A stretch of 64,000 nt of DNA from Phreatobacter cathodiphilus (lineage in GTDB: Bacteria > Pseudomonadota > Alphaproteobacteria > Rhizobiales > Phreatobacteraceae), in NCBI RefSeq assembly GCF_003008515.1, contig NZ_CP027668.1:2348001-2412000 (forward strand). The letters run 5' to 3'. This document shows, one piece after another, positions 54,386-62,804 of this stretch. Both the position numbers and the translations under genes were made by a program. The notes under the pieces were generated by a model. The model was not told the origin of the DNA. It saw only the letters and a program-made list of their open reading frames with translations, and made no database searches. The number at the start of each line of letters is the position of its first letter. Positions within the stretch are counted from its first letter, which is position 1.

Positions 54386-55099
54386 TCAGGCCGCGGCGGC
54401 CGCTCCGGCCACCGCCACCTTGACGCGGCTCCGCCGCGGTCCGAACAGGCGCTCCTGCTCCTCGCGCGTCGAGGCCATGAACGGATAACGCTTGTAGACG
54501 CTCTGCCGCATCAGCGGAAACGACACGCCCATCAGGTTGATCGGGTTCTTCAGGTTCGGATAGTAGCGCGCCTCGCCGACCGGTTCCATGAACAAGAGGC
54601 GGCGGTAGAAGGCCCGGTGCTCCGTCCTCACCGTCGCCAGCGCGTAGTCCGCCTCCGCGTGTTCGGAGGCGAGCATGCCCATGCGCACGGTCGCGTAGGG
54701 CAGGCCGGGATGGAGCCGCGAGGACTCGTGATCGACGACGAAGCGGGTGGGGTCGACGATGGTCTCCCCCGCCGCGATCCGCGGGCCCAGGATGTCGCCG
54801 AAGACGGCCAGGGCCGGCGCGATCGGTTCCTCCGGGGTGGCGACGTGGACGCGGATCGAGCTCGCGAGCTGGCCGTCGAGATAGAGCCCGAAGATCGAGA
54901 CGTTGGGCGCCCGGTCGAGCTCGTCCTCGAACAGCCCCGTCTCGTTCTCGGCGATGGCTCCTTCGCGCAGGTAGCAGTCGTAGCGGAGGCGATAGACCGC
55001 CCGGCGATCCTCCTCCGCCTCGATCCGCCGGTAGGTCACCCGCGCGATCAGGTCGGCGACGTTGCGCGAGAACGAGCCGTCAGCATTCGCCGTTGTCAT
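54386..55099 (-). CDS. FeeM-like N-acyl amino acid synthase, LuxI-fold GNAT
   Basis: A 237-residue protein whose core, from about residue 20 (VTYRRIEAEEDRRAVYRLRYDCYLREGAI), has the LuxI/FeeM fold: RLRYDCYLREG early helix, NVSIFGLYLDGQLASSIRVHV near 65-85, DPTRFVVDHESSRLHPGLPYATVRMGMLASEH near 115-145, and HRAFYRRLLFMEPVGEARYYPNL. These enzymes join an acyl chain to an amino acid or homoserine lactone. The product is unknown. The start at 55099 is preferred over an upstream in-frame start that gives a basic leader. Two CtrA boxes lie just upstream. Confidence 0.82.
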   Translation of the reverse strand: MTTANADGSFSRNVADLIARVTYRRIEAEEDRRAVYRLRYDCYLREGAIAENETGLFEDELDRAPNVSIFGLYLDGQLASSIRVHVATPEEPIAPALAVFGDILGPRIAAGETIVDPTRFVVDHESSRLHPGLPYATVRMGMLASEHAEADYALATVRTEHRAFYRRLLFMEPVGEARYYPNLKNPINLMGVSFPLMRQSVYKRYPFMASTREEQERLFGPRRSRVKVAVAGAAAAA

Positions 55100-55149
55100 C
55101 TGCCATGCCCCACGAGATGCGCTGAACTTCGCCGCCAGTGGGAATGATG

Positions 55150-55164
55150 TTAATGCTTTTTTAA
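55150..55164 (-). promoter_or_regulatory. perfect CtrA box 1 upstream of the FeeM-like gene
   Basis: TTAATGCTTTTTTAA fits the TTAA-N7-TTAA consensus exactly. It ends 51 bases upstream of the FeeM-like ATG on the minus strand. The surrounding 400 bases (55100-55499) hold no gene. Confidence 0.65.
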
Positions 55165-55182
55165 CGTCTGGAAAGCGTTTGG

Positions 55183-55197
55183 TTAAATCATCGTTAA
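55183..55197 (-). promoter_or_regulatory. perfect CtrA box 2 upstream of the FeeM-like gene
   Basis: TTAAATCATCGTTAA is a second exact TTAA-N7-TTAA site, three helical turns (33 bases) further upstream than the first. Tandem boxes of this kind are typical of strong CtrA-regulated promoters. Confidence 0.65.
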
Positions 55198-55466
55198 CGC
55201 AGGCGCGGAAACACAATTAAATACACGAAACGTTATGATGATACCGCCATGTCGGAGATATTTTTACTCTGCCGCGCCGCCGCGTGATCCGCCGCGGCTC
55301 CGGCCCACCGCGCCGCCCGGCGAACCAGAAAGCGGGTATTCGACAGCAAAAACGAGGGAATTCCGGCGCCGACGGGCGGACGAGGCCGCGTTTTCAGCCC
55401 GCAGGCGGCGTGACGCGGCCCGAGGATCGGCAGCGGCTCTGCGCGGCTCGCACAGTCATGGTCGTG

Positions 55467-55493
55467 AGTATAGATGACGTAACGTCAGTATAG
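55467..55493. promoter_or_regulatory. palindrome with flanking direct repeats
   Basis: TGACGTAACGTCA (55475-55487) is an exact odd palindrome. Direct copies of AGTATAG lie on both sides (55467-55473 and 55487-55493), two helical turns apart. It sits just past the stop of the GGDEF-EAL gene. A transcription-factor site is possible; the owner is unknown. Confidence 0.35.
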
Positions 55494-55499
55494 CGACGC

Positions 55500-57812
55500 T
55501 CACGCGGCGCGGCGCAGCAGGTCCTTGCCCGACCGGCCCATCAGCGCGGTGAGCTGCGCGTCCGGGATCGCCGGGCTGAGGATGAAGCCCTGGACCTCGC
55601 TGACGACGCCGGGCGCGTCGATCAGCTTGAGCTGCTCCAGCGTCTCGACGCCTTCGACGACGACCGACAGGCCGAGTTCCGATCCGAGGCGGGTGACGCC
55701 GCGCAGGAGCTTGGCGGCCTTCCGGTCGGTGGTGATGGAGCGCACGAAGGAGCGGTCGATCTTGACCTTGTCGATCGGGAACTTGTGCAGGTAGCTGAGG
55801 CTCGAATAGCCGGTGCCGAAATCGTCGAGCGCCAGCCGCACGCCCATGGCCCGCAGCCTGTTGAGGCTGTCGAGGACGGCAGCGGAGTCCTTGAGCAGCA
55901 GGGTCTCGGTGATCTCGAGCTCGAGACGGTCCGGATCAAGGCCTGTCGCCTTCAGCGTTTCGGCGACGAGTGCCACCACGTCGTCACGCTCGAACTGGAC
56001 GGAGGAGAGGTTGACCGAGACGCGCACCCGGTCCGGCCAGGCGACGCAGGCCTGGGCCGCCTTGCGCATGACCTGTCGGCCAAGCTCGATGACGAGACCC
56101 GTCTCCTCGGCGACGGGGATGAAATCGCCCGGCGAGATCATCCCGCGCACCGGATGCGGCCAGCGCACCAGCGCCTCGCAGGTCGTGATGGTCAGCGACT
56201 TGAGGTTCAGCATGGGCTGGAAATAGACCGCCAGCTCTTCGTTCTGGATCGCCTTGCGCAGATCCATCTCGATCGCCCGGCGTGCCTGGGCCTGGCGATC
56301 CATCTCCTCTTCATAGAAATGCAGGATGCCGCGGCCGCCGGCCTTGGCGCGGCTGAGCGCCATGTCGGCGCTCTTCAGCAGCTGGTCCGGATCGCGGCCG
56401 TCGCGCGGCGCCAGGGCGATGCCGACCGAGGCCCCGATCGCGATGGGCTTCTCGTCGATCTGCGTGATGTCGCTGATGGTCTCGATGATGCGGGCGGCGA
56501 GAGTGGTGACGTCGTTGACGGTGCGGCCACCGCTCTGCAGCACCACGAATTCGTCGGCGCCGAAGCGGGCCACCACGTCGTTCTCGCCCACGGCGAAGCG
56601 CAGGCGGTCGGCGACCGCCACCAGCACCGCGTCGCCCACCGTATGACCGAGTGTGTCGTTGACCTGCTGGAAGTGGTCGAGGTCGACGAAGAGTACGGCC
56701 AGCATGTCGTCGTCGGCGGTCATGGCGAGGGCCGTTTCCAGCCGCTCCTGGAACAGCGACCGGTTCGGCAGTCCGGTCAGGGCATCATGGCGCGCCATAT
56801 GGGCGATCCGCGCCTCGGTCCGGCGCTTCTCGGTGATGTCCTCGATGGCGACCACGAGACCACCGGTCTCCATGGGCTGGAAGGTCAGGTCGACGTTGCA
56901 GCCGTTGGCCTGCAGCTCGAACTGTTCGCGCGCCAGGCCGTCGACGCGCCGGGCCACGGCGTCGAGTACCCGGCCGCCGTCACGCTCGCTGAGGATGCCG
57001 AGATCGACATAGGCGGCGACGATGGCACGGGCCCTGGCGCCGGGGGCGAGGCTGTCGGGATCGAGCGGCAGAATCTGCGCCCAGCGGCGGTTGACCACCA
57101 CTAGCCGGCCGTCGGCGTCGAACATGGCGAGGCCGTGCGGCATGTTGTTGAGGGCGGTGTCGAAGCGGTCGGCGAGCAGCGACACGTCGCGCTTGGCGAT
57201 GATGGCGTTGAGCAGGATGTCCCTGAGGCGGCGCGCAATGCTGCGCACGCTGCCGAAGAAGGGCACCGCAAAACAGGCCAGGATCAGATAGTCCCAGACC
57301 CCCGTCATCACCATGCCCAGCACCAGGGGCGCGCAGAGAAGGGCGATCTGGTTGTCGACGAAGGGGCCGTTGGCAAAGTTCCGGCCGGTGACGCCCACCA
57401 TGTAGGACAGTGCCACCGAGACGCAGAACAGGTGCGCCGCCATCGACTGCGTCAGGTTGAAGGTCGCGAAGCACCAGATGCCGATGGTGAAAACCAGGAG
57501 ATTGGCGCCGACCGTGTACTCGCGCTCCCAGCGCAGCGCCTGCTCGTAGGTCACCACCTCCGTGCGCACGCGCCTGTAGGCCATCATGCGCATCGTGCGC
57601 ACGGCGCCGATGAGGACGATGGCGAAGGGAAAGCAGACGAGCAGCGGGTGGCCGGTGAGATAGGCCGTGTAGACGGTGCCCGCGAGGGCTGCGACGATCC
57701 CCAGCAGCAGCGAGCGCACGTCCTCGTAGAGCGCATCGACCATCGAAACGTAAATTTCGACGGGCAGCTCGCGCATCATGTCGCTCGATGACTTGCCCTG
57801 CACGCGCGTCAT
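55500..57812 (-). CDS. membrane GGDEF-EAL protein, probable c-di-GMP phosphodiesterase
   Basis: A 770-residue protein. Several hydrophobic helices (first at about 34-53 and 56-74) form a membrane sensor region, then a PAS-like domain, a GGDEF domain and an EAL domain. The cyclase motif reads GADEF instead of GGDEF, and no RxxD inhibitory site is seen. The EAL part is complete: EALVRW, NLSS, ETLL, DDFGTGYSS, KIDRSFV, EGVE and QGFILSPAIP. It therefore probably degrades c-di-GMP. The ATG at 57812 is preferred over a TTG 60 bases upstream. The palindrome CAATTAATTG lies at 57892-57901. Confidence 0.88.
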   Translation of the reverse strand: MTRVQGKSSSDMMRELPVEIYVSMVDALYEDVRSLLLGIVAALAGTVYTAYLTGHPLLVCFPFAIVLIGAVRTMRMMAYRRVRTEVVTYEQALRWEREYTVGANLLVFTIGIWCFATFNLTQSMAAHLFCVSVALSYMVGVTGRNFANGPFVDNQIALLCAPLVLGMVMTGVWDYLILACFAVPFFGSVRSIARRLRDILLNAIIAKRDVSLLADRFDTALNNMPHGLAMFDADGRLVVVNRRWAQILPLDPDSLAPGARARAIVAAYVDLGILSERDGGRVLDAVARRVDGLAREQFELQANGCNVDLTFQPMETGGLVVAIEDITEKRRTEARIAHMARHDALTGLPNRSLFQERLETALAMTADDDMLAVLFVDLDHFQQVNDTLGHTVGDAVLVAVADRLRFAVGENDVVARFGADEFVVLQSGGRTVNDVTTLAARIIETISDITQIDEKPIAIGASVGIALAPRDGRDPDQLLKSADMALSRAKAGGRGILHFYEEEMDRQAQARRAIEMDLRKAIQNEELAVYFQPMLNLKSLTITTCEALVRWPHPVRGMISPGDFIPVAEETGLVIELGRQVMRKAAQACVAWPDRVRVSVNLSSVQFERDDVVALVAETLKATGLDPDRLELEITETLLLKDSAAVLDSLNRLRAMGVRLALDDFGTGYSSLSYLHKFPIDKVKIDRSFVRSITTDRKAAKLLRGVTRLGSELGLSVVVEGVETLEQLKLIDAPGVVSEVQGFILSPAIPDAQLTALMGRSGKDLLRRAA

Positions 57813-57915
57813 ATCGACAGAAGAACCAATCGGGGGGCTGGTCGGGGAGGACCGGCTTACCGATCGAATCAATCAAAAAAAACTTGCCCATCAATTAATT
57901 GGCGAGAGATGGTTG

Positions 57916-59193
57916 CTAGTACTCGCGATCGGGGGGCCGTTCCGACTGTTGCTTACCCGTTACAAATCCGGCGAGGGCGGCGTCGACCAGCGCGCCCACG
58001 GCCGCCCGGCCCGCCGGGAAATCCGCGGCCATCCAGCGCTCGCGAACCTCGGCGAGGACGGCCCCGATATCCGGTCCCGGGGCGAGGCCACGTCGCTGCA
58101 GCTCCTCGCCCGACACAGGGAAGTGCGGCGCCGTCCAGCGCTCGGGAAGGGCAACGAGGGCGCGCCAGGCCGGATTGTCAGGCGGCGCGCCGGAGCGGGC
58201 GAAGCCGACCAGAACCCGGTCGCGGAAGCCGCGCGGGCCGACCGCGTAGAGGAGCCTCTTCGCGGCGGCCTCCCCGGCGGCCGGATCGATGCGCCAGCCG
58301 TGGCCGATGCCGTCGAGGCGGCGGAATTCGGCATTGGAGAGGGCGAGGCGCTCGCGCAGGCGCAGCGCGTCCTCGCGCGTGAGGACCGCCAGCAACCCCA
58401 GGCGCTGCACGGGGTCGGGGCCGATGGAGAGGGCGCGCTCGACGGCGGCGAGCCGGTCCAGGGCGGCGGCCGTGGTCACGCCCCCGAGCACCCGGCCGAG
58501 GAGGCCGCAATCGGCCATGGCCTGGCATGTCGCGCCCGCGCGCGGGGCGGCGACGAGCTTCATGATCTCCGCGCGCAGGCGCTCGCGCGAGAGGTCGGCG
58601 AGCCCCTCCCGCTCGGCGATGCAGGCGGCGAGCGCCTCGCGGTCGATCTCTCCGCGCGCGTAGGTGGCGTGGAAGCGGAACAGGCGGAGGATGCGCAGCC
58701 GGTCCTCGCGCACGCGCGCCCGCGCGTCACCGATGAACCGGACCCTCCCCTCCGCGAGGTCGTCGCGGCCGCCGAAATAGTCGAAGAGCTCGCCCTCCGC
58801 CGAAAGGCTCATGGCATTGATGGTGAAGTCGCGCCGCGCCGCATCGGCCCGCCAGTCGCGGCCGAACCGCACGACGGCCCTGCGTCCATCCGTCGCGATG
58901 TCCTCGCGCAGCGTCGTCACCTCGTAGCCGGTGCCCTCGACCACCACGGTGACGGTGCCGTGGTCGATGCCCGTCGGCACCACCTTGAAACCGGCCCGCG
59001 CCGCCCGCGCCGCGACGGTGCCGGGCTCCGCCGTGGTGGCGAGGTCGACGTCCCCCGGCGGCATGCCGACCAGCCAGTTCCTGACCGCCCCACCGACCGC
59101 CCGCACCGCGTCGCCGTCCACCGCGAGGGCCCCGATCAGCCGCGGCACGTTGCCCCCGGCGAGCCAGTCCGGCAGGTCCGCGAGCGGCTTCAT
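57916..59193 (-). CDS. cca: CCA tRNA nucleotidyltransferase
   Basis: A 425-residue class II nucleotidyltransferase that adds or repairs the CCA tail of tRNA. The head holds AVGGAVRNWLVGMPPGDVDLATT (GG-x-x-R and DVD) near 31-53, motif RRDFTINAMSL near 126-136, and EDRLRILRLFRFH near 170. The C-terminal neck and body are intact. Its ATG overlaps the stop of DUF6111 by 4 bases; last gene of the DUF1285-NUDIX-DUF6111-cca run. Confidence 0.94.
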   Translation of the reverse strand: MKPLADLPDWLAGGNVPRLIGALAVDGDAVRAVGGAVRNWLVGMPPGDVDLATTAEPGTVAARAARAGFKVVPTGIDHGTVTVVVEGTGYEVTTLREDIATDGRRAVVRFGRDWRADAARRDFTINAMSLSAEGELFDYFGGRDDLAEGRVRFIGDARARVREDRLRILRLFRFHATYARGEIDREALAACIAEREGLADLSRERLRAEIMKLVAAPRAGATCQAMADCGLLGRVLGGVTTAAALDRLAAVERALSIGPDPVQRLGLLAVLTREDALRLRERLALSNAEFRRLDGIGHGWRIDPAAGEAAAKRLLYAVGPRGFRDRVLVGFARSGAPPDNPAWRALVALPERWTAPHFPVSGEELQRRGLAPGPDIGAVLAEVRERWMAADFPAGRAAVGALVDAALAGFVTGKQQSERPPDREY

Positions 59194-59471
59194 CGCGGTG
59201 CCTGGTCGCCGCGCCGCTCCATGCGGGCGGGATGGAAGACGCCGTTCTCCACCCGCGCCGGGCGGTAGATCACGTTGGGGTCCCGCACCTGATAGGCGAG
59301 GTGGTAGAGGAAGTAGCCGCCGCCCAGCACGATGCCGAACAGGCCGAGCCAGATCACCGGCCGGCGTTCCCAGTGCTCCTTCAGGAAGGGGCTCTTCTCC
59401 TTCAGGTGCAGCCAGCCGATATAGAGGACGAAGGGCAGGACGAAGAGCAGGAGATTGACGACGATCCTCAT
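59190..59471 (-). CDS. DUF6111 family small membrane protein
   Basis: A 93-residue protein with two hydrophobic helices (about 5-21 and 41-57), ending in a short soluble tail with NVIYRPARVENGVFHP. It is an uncharacterised alphaproteobacterial family and always seems to sit beside cca. Both ends overlap its neighbours by 4 bases, so it is translationally coupled to both. Confidence 0.85.
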   Translation of the reverse strand: MRIVVNLLLFVLPFVLYIGWLHLKEKSPFLKEHWERRPVIWLGLFGIVLGGGYFLYHLAYQVRDPNVIYRPARVENGVFHPARMERRGDQAPR

Positions 59472-60124
59472 GCCCCGTCCCCCGCCACAGCATCCTCGCT
59501 GAGGCGCTCCCAGAGGTTGCGGAGGATGCCGGCGGTGATGCCCCAGATGTAACGGTTCTCGAAGGGCATGGCGTAGAAGTGCCGCGTCTGGCCGTTGAAG
59601 TCGCGCGACTTCTTCTGGTGGTTGCGCGGGTCCATCAGGAAGGCGAGCGGCACCTCGAAGGCGTCCGTCACCTCCCGCGGGTTGAGCGTCAGCTCGAAGG
59701 GCGGCGTCACCAGCCCGACCACCGGCGTGATCAGATAGCCGGTCCGCGAGTGGAAGGGCAGGAGATAGCCGAGCGGGCGCACATGGGCCCGCGCCAGCCC
59801 CACCTCCTCCTCCGCCTCGCGGAGCGCGGCGTCGAGCGGCGTTGCGTCCCCCGGCTCGATCTTGCCGCCGGGAAAGGCGATCTGGCCGGAATGATCCGGC
59901 ATGTCGCTGGAACGCTGGGTCAAGAGGATGGTCGGCACCGGCCGCGCCACGACGGGCACCAGCACCGCCGCCGGGCGGGCCGGGCGCCCCTCGTTGACCG
60001 TGTGGTCGCCAAGGTCGGGGCCGTTGCCGAGGGCGCCGAACAGGTCCTGCCGCACGGAGGGCACGGCGAGCGACAGCCGGCGGGTGACGACCGTGCTGAA
60101 TTCGTCGGTCGACAGGGGAATCAC
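59468..60124 (-). CDS. CoA pyrophosphatase, Nudix hydrolase
   Basis: A 218-residue NudL/YeaB-type Nudix enzyme that cleaves CoA and its derivatives to 4'-phosphopantetheine and 3',5'-ADP. The CoA-specific lead-in LLTQRSSDMPDHSGQIAFPGG and Nudix box GGKIEPGD...LREAEEEVGL near 85-108 are present. It starts at a GTG that overlaps the DUF1285 stop by 4 bases. The acid residue in the Nudix loop is Asp rather than the canonical Glu. Confidence 0.92.
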   Translation of the reverse strand: MIPLSTDEFSTVVTRRLSLAVPSVRQDLFGALGNGPDLGDHTVNEGRPARPAAVLVPVVARPVPTILLTQRSSDMPDHSGQIAFPGGKIEPGDATPLDAALREAEEEVGLARAHVRPLGYLLPFHSRTGYLITPVVGLVTPPFELTLNPREVTDAFEVPLAFLMDPRNHQKKSRDFNGQTRHFYAMPFENRYIWGITAGILRNLWERLSEDAVAGDGA

Positions 60125-60699
60125 GTCAGGCCCTCGATCTCGGTCGCTTCCACCATGGGATAGAAGCGCCCCGCAATGAAGACGCCGAACCAGTCCCGCC
60201 CCTCGTGGGAGGCGACCTCGCCGAGGCTCGCGAGATCGTGAAAGAGCGCGCGGGAGACCAGCGCCCAGAGGTCGCGGCGCACGTGCAGGTAGGGCTTGAC
60301 GCCCTCCGTCCCGGTCTCCTTCTCGAAGCGCAGGGGATGCTCGTCGCGCACCTCGATCCAGTCGTCCACCTGGGTGCGGAAGGCGAGGCGCCGCTCCCTC
60401 CCCTCGCCCTCGGCCCGCATCTCCACCGCGGTGAAGGGCGCGTCGTCGACGGTGATCCCGATTTTCTCCACCGGCGTGACGAGAAAGAATCGCCCGTCTT
60501 CCCGCTTCAGAACCGAGGAAAACAGCTTCACGAGCGGCATCCGGCCGATCGGCGACTTCATGTAGTACCAGGTGCCGTCCGCCGCGATCCGGATGTCGAG
60601 GTCGCCGCAAAAGGGCGGGTTCCACAGGTGCACGGGCGCCCCGCCGCCGCCCCGTTTCACCTGGGCGGCGATGGCGTCGAGCCCGGCCGGCGGGGTCAT
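60121..60699 (-). CDS. DUF1285 family protein
   Basis: A 192-residue soluble protein of the DUF1285 family. Features are FCGDLDIRIAADGTWYYMKSPIGR near 30-53, and the C-terminal EGVKPYLHVRRDLWALVSRALFHDL. Function is unknown, though the family is regularly encoded upstream of the CoA pyrophosphatase and cca. The ATG at 60699 follows GAGGGTG; a GTG 12 bases upstream is possible. First gene of a four-gene overlapping run. Confidence 0.85.
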   Translation of the reverse strand: MTPPAGLDAIAAQVKRGGGGAPVHLWNPPFCGDLDIRIAADGTWYYMKSPIGRMPLVKLFSSVLKREDGRFFLVTPVEKIGITVDDAPFTAVEMRAEGEGRERRLAFRTQVDDWIEVRDEHPLRFEKETGTEGVKPYLHVRRDLWALVSRALFHDLASLGEVASHEGRDWFGVFIAGRFYPMVEATEIEGLT

Positions 60700-60860
60700 G
60701 GCGGTCGTCACCCTCTGCACCTCACGATTGAGTGAAAGACTTCTCAAAAAGGCCCGACTTTCGCTCGAAGCCTGTGACGAACGTAAGTCTCGACTATCCC
60801 CGTCGCAACGCATGGGCCATGATGCACTGCGACGAAAACGCAGCCTCGAAGGGAGTGACC

Positions 60861-61862
60861 ATGACCGCCGAGACCGCCGAACGCATGGAAGACGCCATCG
60901 TCCGCGCCGCGGAAACCACCGCCGCGCAGGTGCGCGCGGCCCGCGGCAACATCTCCGCGGTCATCTTCGGCCAGCAGTCCGTCATCGACCGCGCCCTCAT
61001 CACCGTTCTCTCGGGCGGCCATGCGCTGCTCGTCGGCCTGCCCGGCCTCGCCAAGACCAAGCTGGTCGAGACCATGGGCACGGTGCTCGGCCTCGACGCC
61101 CGCCGCATCCAGTTCACACCGGACCTGATGCCTTCCGACATCCTCGGCTCCGAGGTGCTGGAGGAGGCGGCCGGCGGCAAGCGCGCCTTCCGCTTCGTGA
61201 AGGGCCCGGTCTTCACCCAGCTCCTCATGGCGGACGAGATCAACCGCGCCTCGCCGCGCACCCAGTCGGCCCTGCTCCAGTCCATGCAGGAGCACCACGT
61301 GACGGTCGCCGGCGAGACCTACGACCTGCCGCGGCCGTTCCACGTCCTCGCCACCCAGAACCCGCTGGAGCAGGAGGGCACCTATCCCCTACCCGAGGCC
61401 CAGCTCGACCGCTTCCTGATGCAGATCGACGTCGACTATCCCGATCTCGAGGCCGAACGGAAGATCCTGTTCGACACCACCGGTTCCGAGGAATCGCGGC
61501 CCAAGCAGGCGCTGACCGCCGAGGACCTGATGGCCGCCCAGCGCCTGGTGCGCCGCCTGCCGGCCGGCGAGTCGGTCGTCGAGGCCATCCTCCAGCTCGT
61601 CCGCTCCGCCCGTCCCGGCGCCGCCAAGGGCGAACTCGCCGACGCCATCGCATGGGGCCCGGGCCCGCGCGCCTCGCAGGCGCTGATGCTGGCGGTGCGC
61701 GCCCGCGCCCTGCTCGACGGGCGGCTCGCCCCCTCCATCGACGACGTGGTGGCCCTCGCCGAGCCGGTCCTCAAGCACCGCATGGCGCTCTCCTTCTCCG
61801 CCCGCGCCGACGGGCTGACGGTGGAGAAGACCATCGCCGCCCTGGTCAAGCCGATCGGCTGA
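60861..61862 (+). CDS. MoxR family AAA+ ATPase
   Basis: A 333-residue MoxR-type ATPase. Walker A is atypical, GLPGLAKTK near 58-66, as in MoxR; Walker B is LLMADEINRASPRTQSAL near 118-135 with the sensor I asparagine in ATQNPLEQEGTYPLPEAQLDRF near 165. MoxR ATPases fold or activate partner complexes carrying a von Willebrand-type domain. The ATG at 60861 follows GGGAGTG; the open frame upstream gives a basic leader and is not used. It is the first gene of moxR-DUF58-DUF4159. Confidence 0.93.
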   Translation: MTAETAERMEDAIVRAAETTAAQVRAARGNISAVIFGQQSVIDRALITVLSGGHALLVGLPGLAKTKLVETMGTVLGLDARRIQFTPDLMPSDILGSEVLEEAAGGKRAFRFVKGPVFTQLLMADEINRASPRTQSALLQSMQEHHVTVAGETYDLPRPFHVLATQNPLEQEGTYPLPEAQLDRFLMQIDVDYPDLEAERKILFDTTGSEESRPKQALTAEDLMAAQRLVRRLPAGESVVEAILQLVRSARPGAAKGELADAIAWGPGPRASQALMLAVRARALLDGRLAPSIDDVVALAEPVLKHRMALSFSARADGLTVEKTIAALVKPIG

Positions 61863-61865
61863 TCC

Positions 61866-62804
61866 ATGGCCCTTTTCGACCTCGGCCGGACGGACAGTCG
61901 CGAGGATCACGCCGGGCGCCTGATGCGCGACGGCGAGATGCTGGCGGCCGCCCTGCCGCGGCTGGTGCTGGAGGCGCGGCGCGTCGCCTCCACCGTCGTG
62001 CACGGGCTGCACGGCCGCCGCCGCGCCGGATCGGGTGAGAATTTCTGGCAGTTCCGGCGCTTCTCCAGCGGCGAGCCGGCGAGCCGCATCGACTGGCGCC
62101 GCTCGGGGCGCGACCAGCACCTCTACGTCCGCGAGCGCGAATGGGAGGCGGCCCACACCGTCTGGATCTGGCCGGACTGCTCGGCCTCCATGCAGTTCGT
62201 TTCGCCCCTCGCCTGGGAGACCAAGCGCGACCGCTGCATCGTCCTCGCCTTCGCCCTGGCCGAGATCATGGTGCGCGGCGGCGAACGCGTCGGCATTCCC
62301 GGCATCATGAGGCCGACCGCGAGCCGCGCCATCATCGACCGCATGGCCGATGCCCTCCTCGCCGTGCCCAACCTCGCCGCCGCCAGCCTGCCGCCTCGCG
62401 CGCCGGTCTCGCGCCTCTCCGAGGTCGTCATCCTCTCCGACTGCCTGGTGCCGCTGGAGACCTTCCGCGACGAGATCAAGAGCCTCGCCTCCGCCGGGTC
62501 CCGCGGCCACGTGCTGATGATCAACGATCCGATCGAGGAGACCTTCCCGTACAAGGGTCGTGTCGAGTTCGAGGAGCTGGAGGACAGCCTGACCATCACC
62601 GCGGGCCGCGCCGAAACCTGGCGGGACGACTACGTGGCGCGCCTCGCCGCGCACCGCGCGGCGCTGCGCCAGGACTGCGACAGCCGCGGCTGGAGCTTCG
62701 GCATTCACCGCACCGACCAGCCTCCGGCGACCGCCATCCTCGCCCTGCACCAGCGCATGGGGCCGGGTTCGCGCGATGCGGCTCCGCGGATCGGGGGCGC
62801 CTGA
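61866..62804 (+). CDS. DUF58 domain protein, MoxR partner
   Basis: A 312-residue DUF58 protein starting 3 bases after moxR. The family motif SGENFWQFRRFSSGEPASRIDWRRSGRDQHLYVREREWEA lies near 55-95 (key residues: R-I-D-W-R-R), followed by a von Willebrand-like IWPDCSASM near 103. DUF58 proteins are MoxR partners in systems that act on periplasmic or membrane clients. Its stop overlaps the next gene's ATG (TGATG). Confidence 0.92.
   Translation: MALFDLGRTDSREDHAGRLMRDGEMLAAALPRLVLEARRVASTVVHGLHGRRRAGSGENFWQFRRFSSGEPASRIDWRRSGRDQHLYVREREWEAAHTVWIWPDCSASMQFVSPLAWETKRDRCIVLAFALAEIMVRGGERVGIPGIMRPTASRAIIDRMADALLAVPNLAAASLPPRAPVSRLSEVVILSDCLVPLETFRDEIKSLASAGSRGHVLMINDPIEETFPYKGRVEFEELEDSLTITAGRAETWRDDYVARLAAHRAALRQDCDSRGWSFGIHRTDQPPATAILALHQRMGPGSRDAAPRIGGA

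Noticed and set aside
57813-57872. A TTG start for the GGDEF-EAL gene
   Set aside because: TTG with no ribosome-binding site and a serine/proline-rich extension not expected in the family; the ATG at 57812 is simpler.
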